Shown here: positions 25,866 to 35,090 of the stretch, piece by piece
Numbering within the stretch: the first letter of the stretch is position 1
Layout of the letters: the number at the start of each line of letters is the position of its first letter
NCBI GenBank assembly: GCA_044222005.1
Contig: JBGANY010000006.1
Location: 49,624-113,623 of the forward strand
Direction of reading: 5' to 3'
DNA from: Methylotenera_A sp044222005
Lineage (GTDB): Bacteria > Pseudomonadota > Gammaproteobacteria > Burkholderiales > Methylophilaceae
Length of the DNA stretch: 64,000 bases
Notes under the pieces: generated by a model
What the model saw: the letters and a program-made list of their open reading frames with translations, nothing else
The model's database searches: none
What the model was told of the DNA's origin: nothing
Made by a program: the position numbers and the translations under genes

Positions 25866-27002
25866 GTGTCAAAAACAATTCCAGCCGTTTTAGTATTAGC
25901 AGATGGAACTGTTTTTCATGGTGTTTCAATAGGCGCTTCAGGTCACACAGTCGGCGAAGTGGTATTTAACACTTCGATGACGGGCTACCAGGAAATCCTC
26001 ACCGACCCTTCCTACACCGAACAGATCGTGACACTGACTTACCCGCATATCGGCAATTACGGCACCAATGCTGAAGATGTCGAATCTGGCAAAGTCTATG
26101 CAGCCGGCTTGATTATTCGCGACCTGCCTTTACTGGAAAGCAATTTCCGCAGCCAGCAAACTCTCTCGGACTATTTGACGCAAAATAACGTGGTGGCAAT
26201 CGCGGATATCGACACGCGCAAACTCACGCGCCTCTTGCGTGAAAAAGGCGCGCAGGCTGGCTGTATCATGGCCGGAGACGTCAGCGAATCTAAAGCGCTG
26301 GAACTGGCAAAATCTTTCCCTGGCTTGGCCGGCATGGATTTAGCCAAGGTCGTGAGCTGCAAAACCGCTTACGAATTTAGTGATGGCGAATGGGCATTAG
26401 GCAAGGGTTTCACCAAGCCTGCAAATTCCCAGTTTCATGTTGTCGCGTTTGATTATGGTGTGAAGCGCAACATTCTGCGTATGCTGGTTTCGCGTGGCTG
26501 CAAAGTGACTGTACTGCCTGCGCAGGCGACAGCCGAAGAAGCGCTGAGATACAAACCGGATGGCATCTTTTTATCGAATGGCCCTGGCGACCCCGAACCT
26601 TGTGATTACGCCATTAACGCAATTAAAACGCTGGTAGAAACTGGCATTCCAACTTTTGGCATTTGCCTGGGACATCAGCTGCTGGCGCTGGCAAGTGGCG
26701 CTAAAACCATGAAAATGAAGTTTGGCCATCACGGTGCGAACCACCCAGTACAGGATTTGGAAACCAAACGAGTGTATATCACCAGCCAGAACCATGGTTT
26801 TGCCGCTGACCCAAGAACGCTGCCGGTTAACGTCAATATTACTCATGTTTCGCTGTTCGATGGTAGTCTGCAAGGTATTGCGCGTACCGATAAGCCCGCA
26901 TTCAGTTTTCAGGGTCATCCGGAGGCCAGCCCAGGACCGCACGAAATGAGTTATTTGTTTGATCGCTTCATTAGCATGATGCAGGAAAGGAAAGCTGGCT
27001 AA
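25866..27002 (+). CDS. carA: Carbamoyl-phosphate synthase small subunit
   Basis: 378 residues from GTG 25866 (VSKTIPAVLVLADG), which has a good AAGGAG six bases upstream and matches the usual CarA start; the ATG at 25845 adds seven residues and has a poor site. The C-terminal half is a class I glutamine amidotransferase with GICLGHQ (nucleophile cysteine) and HPEASPGP. It hydrolyses glutamine and feeds ammonia to CarB for arginine and pyrimidine synthesis. Its stop overlaps the carB start by one base (TAATG). Confidence 0.96.
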   Translation: MSKTIPAVLVLADGTVFHGVSIGASGHTVGEVVFNTSMTGYQEILTDPSYTEQIVTLTYPHIGNYGTNAEDVESGKVYAAGLIIRDLPLLESNFRSQQTLSDYLTQNNVVAIADIDTRKLTRLLREKGAQAGCIMAGDVSESKALELAKSFPGLAGMDLAKVVSCKTAYEFSDGEWALGKGFTKPANSQFHVVAFDYGVKRNILRMLVSRGCKVTVLPAQATAEEALRYKPDGIFLSNGPGDPEPCDYAINAIKTLVETGIPTFGICLGHQLLALASGAKTMKMKFGHHGANHPVQDLETKRVYITSQNHGFAADPRTLPVNVNITHVSLFDGSLQGIARTDKPAFSFQGHPEASPGPHEMSYLFDRFISMMQERKAG

Positions 27003-30000
27003 TGGCTAAGCGTAACGACATTAAAAGCATTCTGATTATTGGCGCAGGCCCGATTGTGATCGGCCAGGCTTGCGAGTTCGATTATTCCGGCGCGCAAGCC
27101 TGTAAAGCATTGCGTGAAGAGGGTTACCGTGTCATTCTGGTGAACTCAAATCCAGCCACCATCATGACTGACCCGGAGATGGCGGCTGCGACCTACATCG
27201 AGCCGATTACCTGGCAGGTGGTCGAGAAGATTATCGAAAAAGAAAAACCGGACGCTTTGCTGCCGACCATGGGCGGGCAAACAGCGCTCAATTGCGCTTT
27301 GGATCTGGATAAGCATGGCGTACTGGCCAAATATAACGTAGAGCTGATCGGCGCTTCAAAAGAGGCGATTGATAAAGCGGAAGACCGTCAGAAATTCAAA
27401 GAAGCCATGACCAAAATCGGCTTGGGTTCGGCCCGCTCATCCATCGCGCACAGTCTGGAAGAGGCCTTGCAAGTGCAGGCCAGCATTGGTTACCCGGCTA
27501 TTATCCGTCCATCGTTCACCATGGGCGGCAGCGGTGGTGGCATTGCCTATAACCGCGAAGAGTTCATCGCGATTTGCGAGCGTGGCCTGGATGCCTCACC
27601 CACCAATGAGTTGCTGATTGAAGAATCCATGCTCGGCTGGAAAGAGTACGAGATGGAAGTGGTGCGCGACAAAGCGGATAACTGCATCATCATCTGCTCG
27701 ATCGAAAACTTAGACCCGATGGGCGTGCATACCGGTGACAGTATTACCGTTGCGCCGGCGCAAACGCTTACTGATAAAGAGTATCAGATCATGCGTAACG
27801 CCTCACTGGCTGTGCTGCGCGAGATCGGCGTGGATACAGGTGGCTCTAACGTGCAGTTTGCCATTAACCCCGTTGATGGCCGCATGATTGTGATTGAGAT
27901 GAATCCTCGCGTGTCGCGCTCATCGGCGCTGGCCTCCAAAGCAACGGGTTTCCCGATTGCCAAGGTAGCTGCCAAACTGGCGGTAGGCTTTACGCTGGAC
28001 GAATTGAAAAACGAGATTACCGGCGGTGCGACACCGGCTTCATTTGAGCCGAGCATCGACTACGTTGTTACCAAGGTACCGCGTTTCGCCTTCGAGAAAT
28101 TCCCGCAAGCCGATTCGCGTCTCACCACGCAGATGAAGTCGGTAGGCGAGGTGATGGCAATCGGCCGCACGTTCCAGGAGTCATTCCAGAAAGCCTTGCG
28201 TGGCTTGGAAGTGGGCGTGGATGGGCTAGATGAAGTTACCAATGATCTGGATAGAATTACCAAAGAAATGGGTGAGCCAGGCCCTGAGCGCATTTGGTAC
28301 GTGGGTGATGCGTTCAGATGCGGCATGACGATCGAGCAGGTGTTTAATATCTCGAAAATCGATCCTTGGTTTCTGGCGCAGATTAAAGATATTATCGACC
28401 GCGAGGCTGCGTTAAGCGGAAAGCATATTGCTGACCTCAGTAAAGACGCACTGTTCCAGCTCAAGCGTCGCGGCTTCTCGGACAGGCGCCTGGCCAAATT
28501 ACTGGACACGGATCAGCACGCGGTGCGTGCCTATCGCCAGGCTCTGAATGTACGTCCTGTGTATAAGCGCGTAGACACTTGCGCGGCGGAGTTTGCCACG
28601 AATACGGCGTATATGTATTCCAGCTATGAAGAAGAGTGCGAGGCTGCGCCAAGTGATAAGAAAAAAATCATGGTGCTGGGTGGCGGACCTAATCGGATTG
28701 GCCAGGGCATTGAGTTTGATTACTGCTGCGTGCATGCGGCATTTGCCATGCGCGATGACGGCTATGAAACCATCATGGTCAACTGCAATCCGGAAACGGT
28801 TTCGACGGATTATGATACCTCTGACCGTTTGTATTTTGAACCGGTGACACTGGAAGATGTGCTGGAAATCGTGCACATCGAGAAGCCGGTGGGGGTGATC
28901 GTGCAGTACGGTGGGCAAACACCACTCAAATTGGCGCGCGATCTGGAGAAAGCGGGTGTGCCCATTATCGGTACAACACCGGATGCGATCGACCGCGCAG
29001 AAGACCGCGAACGCTTCCAGCAGATGCTGCATGAGCTGGGTCTTAAACAACCGCCAAACCGTACCGCGCGCGCGCCGGAAGAAGCGCTTCGGGCCGCAGA
29101 TGAAATCGGATATCCTCTGGTAGTAAGGCCAAGCTATGTATTAGGTGGCCGCGCCATGGAGATCGTGCATGAGCAGTCACAATTAGAGCGTTATATGCGT
29201 GAGGCGGTGAAAGTGTCGAACGAATCCCCGGTGCTGCTTGACCGCTTTTTGAACGATGCGGTCGAAGTGGATGTGGATGCACTGAGCGATGGCGAAGATG
29301 TGCTGATTGGAGGCATCATGCAGCACGTGGAGCAGGCAGGTGTGCACTCTGGCGATTCTGCATGTTCATTGCCGCCATATAGTCTCAGCAAGGAACTGCA
29401 GGATGTATTGCGTGACCAGACCGTGCAGATGGCCAAAGCCTTAGGTGTTAAAGGCTTGATGAATGTGCAATTTGCGATTCAAGCGGAAACAGTTTACGTG
29501 CTGGAAGTGAATCCGCGTGCCTCAAGAACAGTGCCGTTTGTTTCAAAAGCCTGCGGCTTGCAGCTGGCCAAAATCGCTGCGCGTTGCATGGCGGGGCAAA
29601 GCCTGAAATCGCAAGGCGTCACCAAAGAAGTGATTCCGCCTTATTATTCGGTGAAGGAAGCGGTATTCCCGTTCATCAAATTCCCTGGCGTGGATACGAT
29701 CTTAGGCCCGGAGATGAAGTCTACCGGCGAAGTCATGGGTGTAGGCGCGACGTTTGCGGAAGCGTTTGTGAAGTCGCAGCTGGGTGCATCGGCCACGCTA
29801 CCCAAAGGCGGCCGCGCCTTTATTAGCGTGCGGAATGAGGATCACCAGAAAGTCGTGGATATTGCACAGGATTTGGCAAAACTCGGCTTTACATTGGTGG
29901 CGACGAAAGGTACCGCTAAAGCGCTCACGGAAAATGGCCTGACGGTAACCCCGGTGAATAAAGTGGCTGAAGGCCGCCCTCACGTGGTGGATATGATTAA

Positions 30001-30205
30001 AAACAATGAAATCAGCTTTATTGTAAATGTCACGGAAGATAAAAAAGCCGTGGCCGATTCTTACGAAATCCGCCGCAGTGCGCTACAGAATAAGGTGACT
30101 TATTACACTACGCTAGCCGGCGCCAAGGCGGCATGTATCGGCATGGCGCATATGCAAGAGTTGAACGTCGAGTCCATTCAAGACTTGCATAAAAAGCTTT
30201 CTTAA
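27002..30205 (+). CDS. carB: Carbamoyl-phosphate synthase large subunit
   Basis: 1067 residues, full length. Two homologous halves each hold an ATP-grasp domain (SFTMGGSGGGIAYN in the first, SYVLGGRAMEIVH in the second). The final 130 residues form the allosteric MGS-like domain (RAFISVRNEDHQKVVDIAQDL). It makes carbamoyl phosphate from bicarbonate, ammonia and two ATP. It is translationally coupled to carA and followed by a clear terminator. Confidence 0.97.
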   Translation: MAKRNDIKSILIIGAGPIVIGQACEFDYSGAQACKALREEGYRVILVNSNPATIMTDPEMAAATYIEPITWQVVEKIIEKEKPDALLPTMGGQTALNCALDLDKHGVLAKYNVELIGASKEAIDKAEDRQKFKEAMTKIGLGSARSSIAHSLEEALQVQASIGYPAIIRPSFTMGGSGGGIAYNREEFIAICERGLDASPTNELLIEESMLGWKEYEMEVVRDKADNCIIICSIENLDPMGVHTGDSITVAPAQTLTDKEYQIMRNASLAVLREIGVDTGGSNVQFAINPVDGRMIVIEMNPRVSRSSALASKATGFPIAKVAAKLAVGFTLDELKNEITGGATPASFEPSIDYVVTKVPRFAFEKFPQADSRLTTQMKSVGEVMAIGRTFQESFQKALRGLEVGVDGLDEVTNDLDRITKEMGEPGPERIWYVGDAFRCGMTIEQVFNISKIDPWFLAQIKDIIDREAALSGKHIADLSKDALFQLKRRGFSDRRLAKLLDTDQHAVRAYRQALNVRPVYKRVDTCAAEFATNTAYMYSSYEEECEAAPSDKKKIMVLGGGPNRIGQGIEFDYCCVHAAFAMRDDGYETIMVNCNPETVSTDYDTSDRLYFEPVTLEDVLEIVHIEKPVGVIVQYGGQTPLKLARDLEKAGVPIIGTTPDAIDRAEDRERFQQMLHELGLKQPPNRTARAPEEALRAADEIGYPLVVRPSYVLGGRAMEIVHEQSQLERYMREAVKVSNESPVLLDRFLNDAVEVDVDALSDGEDVLIGGIMQHVEQAGVHSGDSACSLPPYSLSKELQDVLRDQTVQMAKALGVKGLMNVQFAIQAETVYVLEVNPRASRTVPFVSKACGLQLAKIAARCMAGQSLKSQGVTKEVIPPYYSVKEAVFPFIKFPGVDTILGPEMKSTGEVMGVGATFAEAFVKSQLGASATLPKGGRAFISVRNEDHQKVVDIAQDLAKLGFTLVATKGTAKALTENGLTVTPVNKVAEGRPHVVDMIKNNEISFIVNVTEDKKAVADSYEIRRSALQNKVTYYTTLAGAKAACIGMAHMQELNVESIQDLHKKLS

Positions 30206-30224
30206 AATACACTTTGTGCTATTA

Positions 30225-30258
30225 AAACCACGCTCGAGTCGAGTGTGGTTTGTTTTTT
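30225..30258 (+). terminator. Rho-independent terminator after carB
   Basis: AAACCACGCTC and GAGTGTGGTTT form a stem with one G·T pair, followed by TGTTTTTT. A second GTGGTTTATTTTTTT stretch follows, just before greA. Confidence 0.8.
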
Positions 30259-30295
30259 ATAAAGCGTGGTTTATTTTTTTATAAGAGGTTGCAAT

Positions 30296-30778
30296 ATGGC
30301 AGTAAATCAAATTCCAGTGACAATTAAAGGCGCAGAGCTGCTTAAAGAAGAGCTGCAGCGCTTGCGCAGCACTGATAGACCTAATGTCATTCAGGCGATT
30401 GCAGAGGCACGCGCGCAAGGCGATTTATCTGAAAATGCAGAATACGAAGCGGCTAAAGAAAAACAAAGCTTTATTGAAGGGCGCATTGCCGAGCTCGAGT
30501 CAAAGCTTTCCAACTTGCAAATCATAGACCCAAAAACACTCAATGCCGAAGGCCGCGTGGTGTTTGGCGCAACTGTGAACATCGAAGATCTGGATTCAGG
30601 CGACAACAAAACCTATCAAATTGTCGGCGATGACGAAGCGGACATCAAAGCAGGTAAAATCTCCGTAAGCTCGCCCATCGCGCGCGCGCTCATTGGAAAA
30701 TCTGCGGGCGAGATAGCCGAAGTGGCTGCTCCTGGTGGAATTAAAGAGGTTGAAGTACTTGATGTGCTATATATCTAA
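30296..30778 (+). CDS. greA: Transcription elongation factor GreA
   Basis: 160 residues from the ATG at 30296 (MAVNQIPVTIKGAELL); the upstream in-frame extension is not used. Residues about 1-75 form the antiparallel coiled coil with conserved acidic tip (ARAQGDLSENAEYEAAKEKQ). The rest is the FKBP-like C-terminal domain. It rescues backtracked RNA polymerase by stimulating transcript cleavage. It is separated from carB by a terminator, so it has its own promoter. Confidence 0.95.
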   Translation: MAVNQIPVTIKGAELLKEELQRLRSTDRPNVIQAIAEARAQGDLSENAEYEAAKEKQSFIEGRIAELESKLSNLQIIDPKTLNAEGRVVFGATVNIEDLDSGDNKTYQIVGDDEADIKAGKISVSSPIARALIGKSAGEIAEVAAPGGIKEVEVLDVLYI

Positions 30779-30797
30779 AAGCGCTTAATGCCTCAAA

Positions 30798-31235
30798 ATG
30801 CTTAACCGCTTAAATCTTATTGTTGTCACCTTCTGGGTGGGTGCGTTATGGATGACCGGCCTGGCTGCCTATGTGCTGTTCGATACGCTGCAGGATAAAC
30901 AGCTTGCCGGCAGCCTTGCAGGTGAACTATTTACAATAGTGAGCTATATCGGCATGGCGAGCGCGCTCTTCTTGATGATTCAACGCCTGCTGGATTACGG
31001 CACGGGCGCGCTTAAACAAAGCTTCTTTTGGGCGGTATTTGTGATGCTGTTGCTGGTGCTGGCTGGCCATTTTGGCATTCAGCCCTTGCTTGCGCAACTT
31101 AAAACCGATGCACTGCCAAACGATGTGATGCAGAGCGTATTTGCCGATCGATTCAGAAACTGGCATGGCATCGCCAGCGTGGCCTATCTTCTGGAGTGCT
31201 TGCTGGGCTTTGTGCTTGTGCTAAAAGCCCGCTAA
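30798..31235 (+). CDS. DUF4149 membrane protein
   Basis: 145 residues with four hydrophobic segments. The opening NLIVVTFWVGALWMTGLAAYVLF and the late FRNWHGIASVAYLLECLLG match the DUF4149 (TMEM205-like) pattern. It is commonly found between greA and yhbY in betaproteobacteria. Function unknown. It lies 19 bases after greA and is probably co-transcribed with it. It converges with yhbY with a 4-base gap. Confidence 0.78.
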   Translation: MLNRLNLIVVTFWVGALWMTGLAAYVLFDTLQDKQLAGSLAGELFTIVSYIGMASALFLMIQRLLDYGTGALKQSFFWAVFVMLLLVLAGHFGIQPLLAQLKTDALPNDVMQSVFADRFRNWHGIASVAYLLECLLGFVLVLKAR

Positions 31236-31239
31236 CCAG

Positions 31240-31548
31240 TCAGAGTTTTGGAATATTGATTTTGGCAGATTCCTTCACCGTGGCACTGGCGCGGTAAATG
31301 ACCAGTTGCTTGCCGATGTGATGCACCGGCGCTGCGCTGGTTTTGCTGCAAATTTCCGCATACATGGTTTTACGCGCTTCGCGGTCATCGCCTGCGACTT
31401 GAATTTTAATCAGCTCATGCGCGTTCAGGTTAAGCTCAATTTCTTTGATCACATTTTCAGTGAGTCCGTTATTGCCTATCATCACAACAGGGCTTAAACT
31501 ATGTGCTAGGCCGCGTAAATGGCTGATTTGTTTAGGTTTTAATTGCAT
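31240..31548 (-). CDS. yhbY: CRM-domain RNA-binding protein YhbY
   Basis: 102 residues, nearly all one CRM domain. LRGLAHSLSPVVMIGNNGLTENVIKEIE contains the GxxG RNA-binding loop (here IGNNG), and LNAHELIKIQV follows. In E. coli the protein binds pre-50S ribosomal particles. It is divergent from rlmE with 48 bases between start codons, the usual arrangement. Confidence 0.92.
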   Translation of the reverse strand: MQLKPKQISHLRGLAHSLSPVVMIGNNGLTENVIKEIELNLNAHELIKIQVAGDDREARKTMYAEICSKTSAAPVHHIGKQLVIYRASATVKESAKINIPKL

Positions 31549-31596
31549 TGCATACTCACTGTCAAAACGCTATTTTATCATGAAATCCATAAGCCT

Positions 31597-32214
31597 ATGA
31601 AACCGACGCGTACCAGCAAAGCCTGGATGCAGGAACATCTGAATGACGAGTTTGTAAAACGCGCCCAAAAAGAAGGCTATAGAGCCCGCGCGGCTTACAA
31701 GCTGATTGAGATTGATGATAAAGACAAGCTGATCAAGCCCGGCATGACTATTGTAGACTTAGGTTCAACGCCCGGCAGCTGGTCGCAGGTAGCGGTGCAG
31801 CGTCTGAAAGGTCATGGCAAAGTCATCGCGCTGGATATTCTGGACATGCAGGCTATCCCCGGTGTTGAGTTTATACAAGGCGATTTTCGTGAAGAAGCCG
31901 TGTTAAAGCAACTGGAAGAAAAGCTGAACAATAAGCCGGTAGACCTTGTAATTGCGGATATGGCACCCAATATCAGTGGTGTTAAAGACGTTGATCAGGC
32001 AGGCGCCGCCTATTTAACCGAACTTGCGCTTGATTTTAGTTGCACCTGGCTGAAACCGGGCGGTAATTTTCTAGTCAAAGTGTTCATCGGTTCGGGTTTT
32101 GATGAAATTGTAAAAACAATGCGCCCGCAATTTGAAAAAGTGGTGACGCGCAAACCAAAGGCTTCAAGGGATCGCAGCAGTGAGGTGTACTTGCTGGGCT
32201 TAAAACGTAAATAA
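31597..32214 (+). CDS. rlmE: 23S rRNA (uridine-2'-O-)-methyltransferase
   Basis: 205 residues from the ATG at 31597 (MKPTRTSKAWMQEHLND); the longer upstream frame overlaps the yhbY promoter region and is not used. It has SRARAAYKL-type start (here YRARAAYKLIEID) with the catalytic Lys, the SAM motif TIVDLGSTPGSWSQVA and the later catalytic Asp, Lys and Glu segments. It methylates U2552 of 23S rRNA late in 50S assembly. It is followed by ftsH, as in E. coli. Confidence 0.95.
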   Translation: MKPTRTSKAWMQEHLNDEFVKRAQKEGYRARAAYKLIEIDDKDKLIKPGMTIVDLGSTPGSWSQVAVQRLKGHGKVIALDILDMQAIPGVEFIQGDFREEAVLKQLEEKLNNKPVDLVIADMAPNISGVKDVDQAGAAYLTELALDFSCTWLKPGGNFLVKVFIGSGFDEIVKTMRPQFEKVVTRKPKASRDRSSEVYLLGLKRK

Positions 32215-32318
32215 ATCTAAAACACAAATAAATATAGTTAAGCCGCTCTGATTGGGCAACAAACGCTGTTAATTAGGTATAAAATTGATAAACCTTGTTA
32301 TTAGGTTAAGGATGGGAA

Positions 32319-34205
32319 TTGAATAATATCGCAAAAAGTATCGCAATCTGGCTGGTTGTCGCATTGGTGCTGATGACTGTATTTAACCAGTTTGCGGGGA
32401 AAAGCAAGCCGGAAATCTCTGTGCCTTACTCGCAATTTATGCAAGAAGCCAAAGAAGGCCGCATCGCGAGCGTTGAGATTGATGGGCATGTGGTGCGCGG
32501 CAAGACGCAGGATAATAGAGATTTTAGCACCTATGCGCCGGGAGACCTGTGGATGGTGAACGATTTGCTCAAATATAACGTGAAGGTCGAGGCCAAGCCA
32601 GAGCAGCAGCGTTCTGTGCTACTGGAGATTTTCATGTCATGGTTCCCGATGATTTTACTCATCGGCGTGTGGATTTTCTTTATGCGCCAGATGCAGGGCG
32701 GCGGCAAGGGGGGCGGACCATTTTCATTTGGTAAAAGTAAAGCACGTCAATTAGACGAAAGCTCAAATCAAACTACGTTTGCTGATGTGGCGGGCTGCGA
32801 TGAAGCCAAAGAAGAAGTCACCGAACTGGTCGATTTCTTAAAAGAGCCTGGTAAATTTCAAAAACTAGGCGGCCGTATCCCGCGCGGGGTATTGCTGGTA
32901 GGCCCGCCAGGCACCGGTAAAACCTTGCTTGCACGTGCGATTGCAGGCGAGGCCAAAGTACCATTCTTCTCAATTTCCGGCTCGGACTTTGTAGAAATGT
33001 TTGTGGGCGTGGGCGCTGCACGTGTGCGCGACATGTTTGAAACGGCTAAAAAGAATTCGCCCTGCATTATTTTTATTGATGAAATCGATGCGGTTGGCCG
33101 TAGTCGCGGTGCTGGTACCGGCGGTGGCAATGACGAGCGCGAGCAAACGTTGAACCAGCTGTTGGTTGAAATGGACGGGTTTGAGGCCAGCTCCGGCGTG
33201 ATTATCATCGCGGCAACCAATAGAGCCGATGTGTTGGACAAAGCGCTATTGCGTCCAGGCCGTTTTGACCGTCAGGTAATGGTCGGGCTGCCTGATATCA
33301 AAGGCCGTGAGCAGATTTTGATGGTGCACATGCGCAAAGTACCGATTGACCCGGATGTAAAGGCGGATATTATCGCGCGTGGTACGCCAGGTTTCAGCGG
33401 CGCAGATTTAGCCAATCTGGTGAATGAAGCTGCTTTGTTTGCGGCGCGCCGCAACAAGCGTACGGTAGATATGGAAGACTTTGAAGATGCGAAAGATAAA
33501 ATCTTCATGGGCCCTGAGCGCAAATCGATGGTGATGCGCGAAGAAGAGCGCCGCAACACGGCCTACCATGAATCTGGCCACGCTGTGGTTGCCAAGCTGT
33601 TGCCGAAGGCTGACCCTGTACATAAAGTGACAATTATGCCGCGTGGCTGGGCGCTGGGTCTTACATGGCAATTGCCCGAGTTCGACCGCATCAGCAATTA
33701 CAAAGACAAGATGCTGGAAGAGATTTCCATCCTTTTTGGCGGACGTATTGCTGAAGAGATTTTTATGCATCAAATGTCTACTGGCGCTTCGAATGACTTT
33801 GACCGCGCGACCAAGCTTGCGCGCGCAATGGTAACAAAGTACGGCATGAGTGATGCGCTAGGTACAATGGTGTACGCCGGTGATGAGCAAGATTCGTTCT
33901 TTGGCAGCATGAGCTCTAAAACCATTTCGGAAGCCACGCAGCAGAAAGTAGACGCTGAAATCCGCCGTATTTTGGATGAGCAGTATGCGATTGCGCGTAA
34001 ATTGCTGGAGGCGAATAAAGACAAGGTTGAGGCAATGACAGCCGCGCTTTTGGAGTACGAAACCATCGATGCCGACCAGATTAACGACATTATGGCAGGC
34101 AACCCGGTGCGCGAGCCTAAGCCGCGTCAAACGCCTGTTAAGCCCCAAAGTGGCGGCAGTTCCGGCACGGCAACACCAACGCCGCAGCCTGCAACCAAAA
34201 GCTAG
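32319..34205 (+). CDS. ftsH: ATP-dependent zinc metalloprotease FtsH
   Basis: 628 residues, starting at TTG 32319 with AAGGA six bases upstream. Two membrane helices (about 5-23 and 100-120) frame a small periplasmic domain. The AAA domain has Walker A GPPGTGKT at 195-202, Walker B FIDEIDAVG and the SRH region. The zinc site is HESGH at 417-421. It degrades membrane proteins, and in enterobacteria LpxC and sigma32. The tail is Pro/Gln/Ser-rich. A perfect terminator follows the stop. Confidence 0.97.
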   Translation: MNNIAKSIAIWLVVALVLMTVFNQFAGKSKPEISVPYSQFMQEAKEGRIASVEIDGHVVRGKTQDNRDFSTYAPGDLWMVNDLLKYNVKVEAKPEQQRSVLLEIFMSWFPMILLIGVWIFFMRQMQGGGKGGGPFSFGKSKARQLDESSNQTTFADVAGCDEAKEEVTELVDFLKEPGKFQKLGGRIPRGVLLVGPPGTGKTLLARAIAGEAKVPFFSISGSDFVEMFVGVGAARVRDMFETAKKNSPCIIFIDEIDAVGRSRGAGTGGGNDEREQTLNQLLVEMDGFEASSGVIIIAATNRADVLDKALLRPGRFDRQVMVGLPDIKGREQILMVHMRKVPIDPDVKADIIARGTPGFSGADLANLVNEAALFAARRNKRTVDMEDFEDAKDKIFMGPERKSMVMREEERRNTAYHESGHAVVAKLLPKADPVHKVTIMPRGWALGLTWQLPEFDRISNYKDKMLEEISILFGGRIAEEIFMHQMSTGASNDFDRATKLARAMVTKYGMSDALGTMVYAGDEQDSFFGSMSSKTISEATQQKVDAEIRRILDEQYAIARKLLEANKDKVEAMTAALLEYETIDADQINDIMAGNPVREPKPRQTPVKPQSGGSSGTATPTPQPATKS

Positions 34206-34226
34206 CTTCAAGAATGGTGTTAGAAT

Positions 34227-34255
34227 AAGGGTTGGTTTTATACCAACCCTTTTTT
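34227..34255 (+). terminator. Terminator after ftsH that abuts the folP start codon
   Basis: AAGGGTTGGT and ACCAACCCTT form a 10-base-pair stem with a 5-base loop, followed by TTTTT. The A of the folP ATG is the next base. A TAGAAT element (34221-34226) lies just upstream of the stem. Confidence 0.85.
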
Positions 34256-35077
34256 ATGATATTTGACTGCGGAAAATTCAAGCTTGATTTAACAATGCCG
34301 CGCGTGATGGGTATTGTCAATGTCACGCCTGATTCTTTCTCTGACGGTGGCAAATTTGCTGCGACAAATCTGGCGATAGATCATGCGTTAAAACTGGCAA
34401 GTGAGGGAGCAGATATTCTCGACATTGGCGGCGAATCCACGCGCCCCAATGCCACCACCGTCAGCCTGCAGGAAGAGCTGGACCGCGTGATTCCCGTAAT
34501 TGAGAGTTTGGTTGGCCAAATAAACATTCCGCTTTCAATCGACACCTATAAGCCGCAAGTGATGCAGGCTGCGATTGATGCAGGTGCTTCCATAGTCAAT
34601 GACGTGCGCGCACTGCAGGAAGATGGCGCACTTGATGTTGTGGCAAAATCCAATGCGGGCGTGTGTCTAATGCACATGCAAGGATTGCCGCAGACCATGC
34701 AGAATCATCCGCACTATGATGATGTCGTCAACGATATCAAAGCCTTTCTGAAGGAACGTCTGCAAGCCAGTATTGACGCGGGTATTGGGGCGTCGCGTAT
34801 TGTGCTTGATCCGGGTTTTGGTTTTGGTAAAACGCGCGAACATAACATTACGCTCATTCAACAACTTGAAAGTTTTACCTTATTAGTCCAGCCATTATTG
34901 GTGGGTTTGTCGCGCAAATCAGTGTTGGGGCAGGTTACAGGCAACGATGTCGATGCGCGGTTGTATGCCAGTATCGCGGCTTCGGTGATTGCAGCCCAAA
35001 AAGGCGCTAGAATACTGCGGGTGCATGATGTAAAAGCGACGGTAGAAGCATTGAAGGTCGTCGCTGCCATTCAATAA
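34256..35077 (+). CDS. folP: Dihydropteroate synthase
   Basis: 273 residues from ATG 34256; the reading frame is open further upstream, but this start aligns with E. coli FolP residue for residue up to VMGIVNVTPDSFSDGG. Other signatures are GGESTRP, SIDTYKP and LDPGFGFGKT. It joins 6-hydroxymethyl-dihydropterin pyrophosphate with p-aminobenzoate, the sulfonamide target. There is no Shine-Dalgarno sequence, because the U-tract of a terminator sits directly before the ATG. Confidence 0.93.
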   Translation: MIFDCGKFKLDLTMPRVMGIVNVTPDSFSDGGKFAATNLAIDHALKLASEGADILDIGGESTRPNATTVSLQEELDRVIPVIESLVGQINIPLSIDTYKPQVMQAAIDAGASIVNDVRALQEDGALDVVAKSNAGVCLMHMQGLPQTMQNHPHYDDVVNDIKAFLKERLQASIDAGIGASRIVLDPGFGFGKTREHNITLIQQLESFTLLVQPLLVGLSRKSVLGQVTGNDVDARLYASIAASVIAAQKGARILRVHDVKATVEALKVVAAIQ

Positions 35078-35090
35078 ACAGAGAAAATAT

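Noticed and set aside
32215..32318. Heat-shock (sigma32) promoter before ftsH
   Set aside because: Neither the CTTGAAA nor the CCCCAT-type element is visible.
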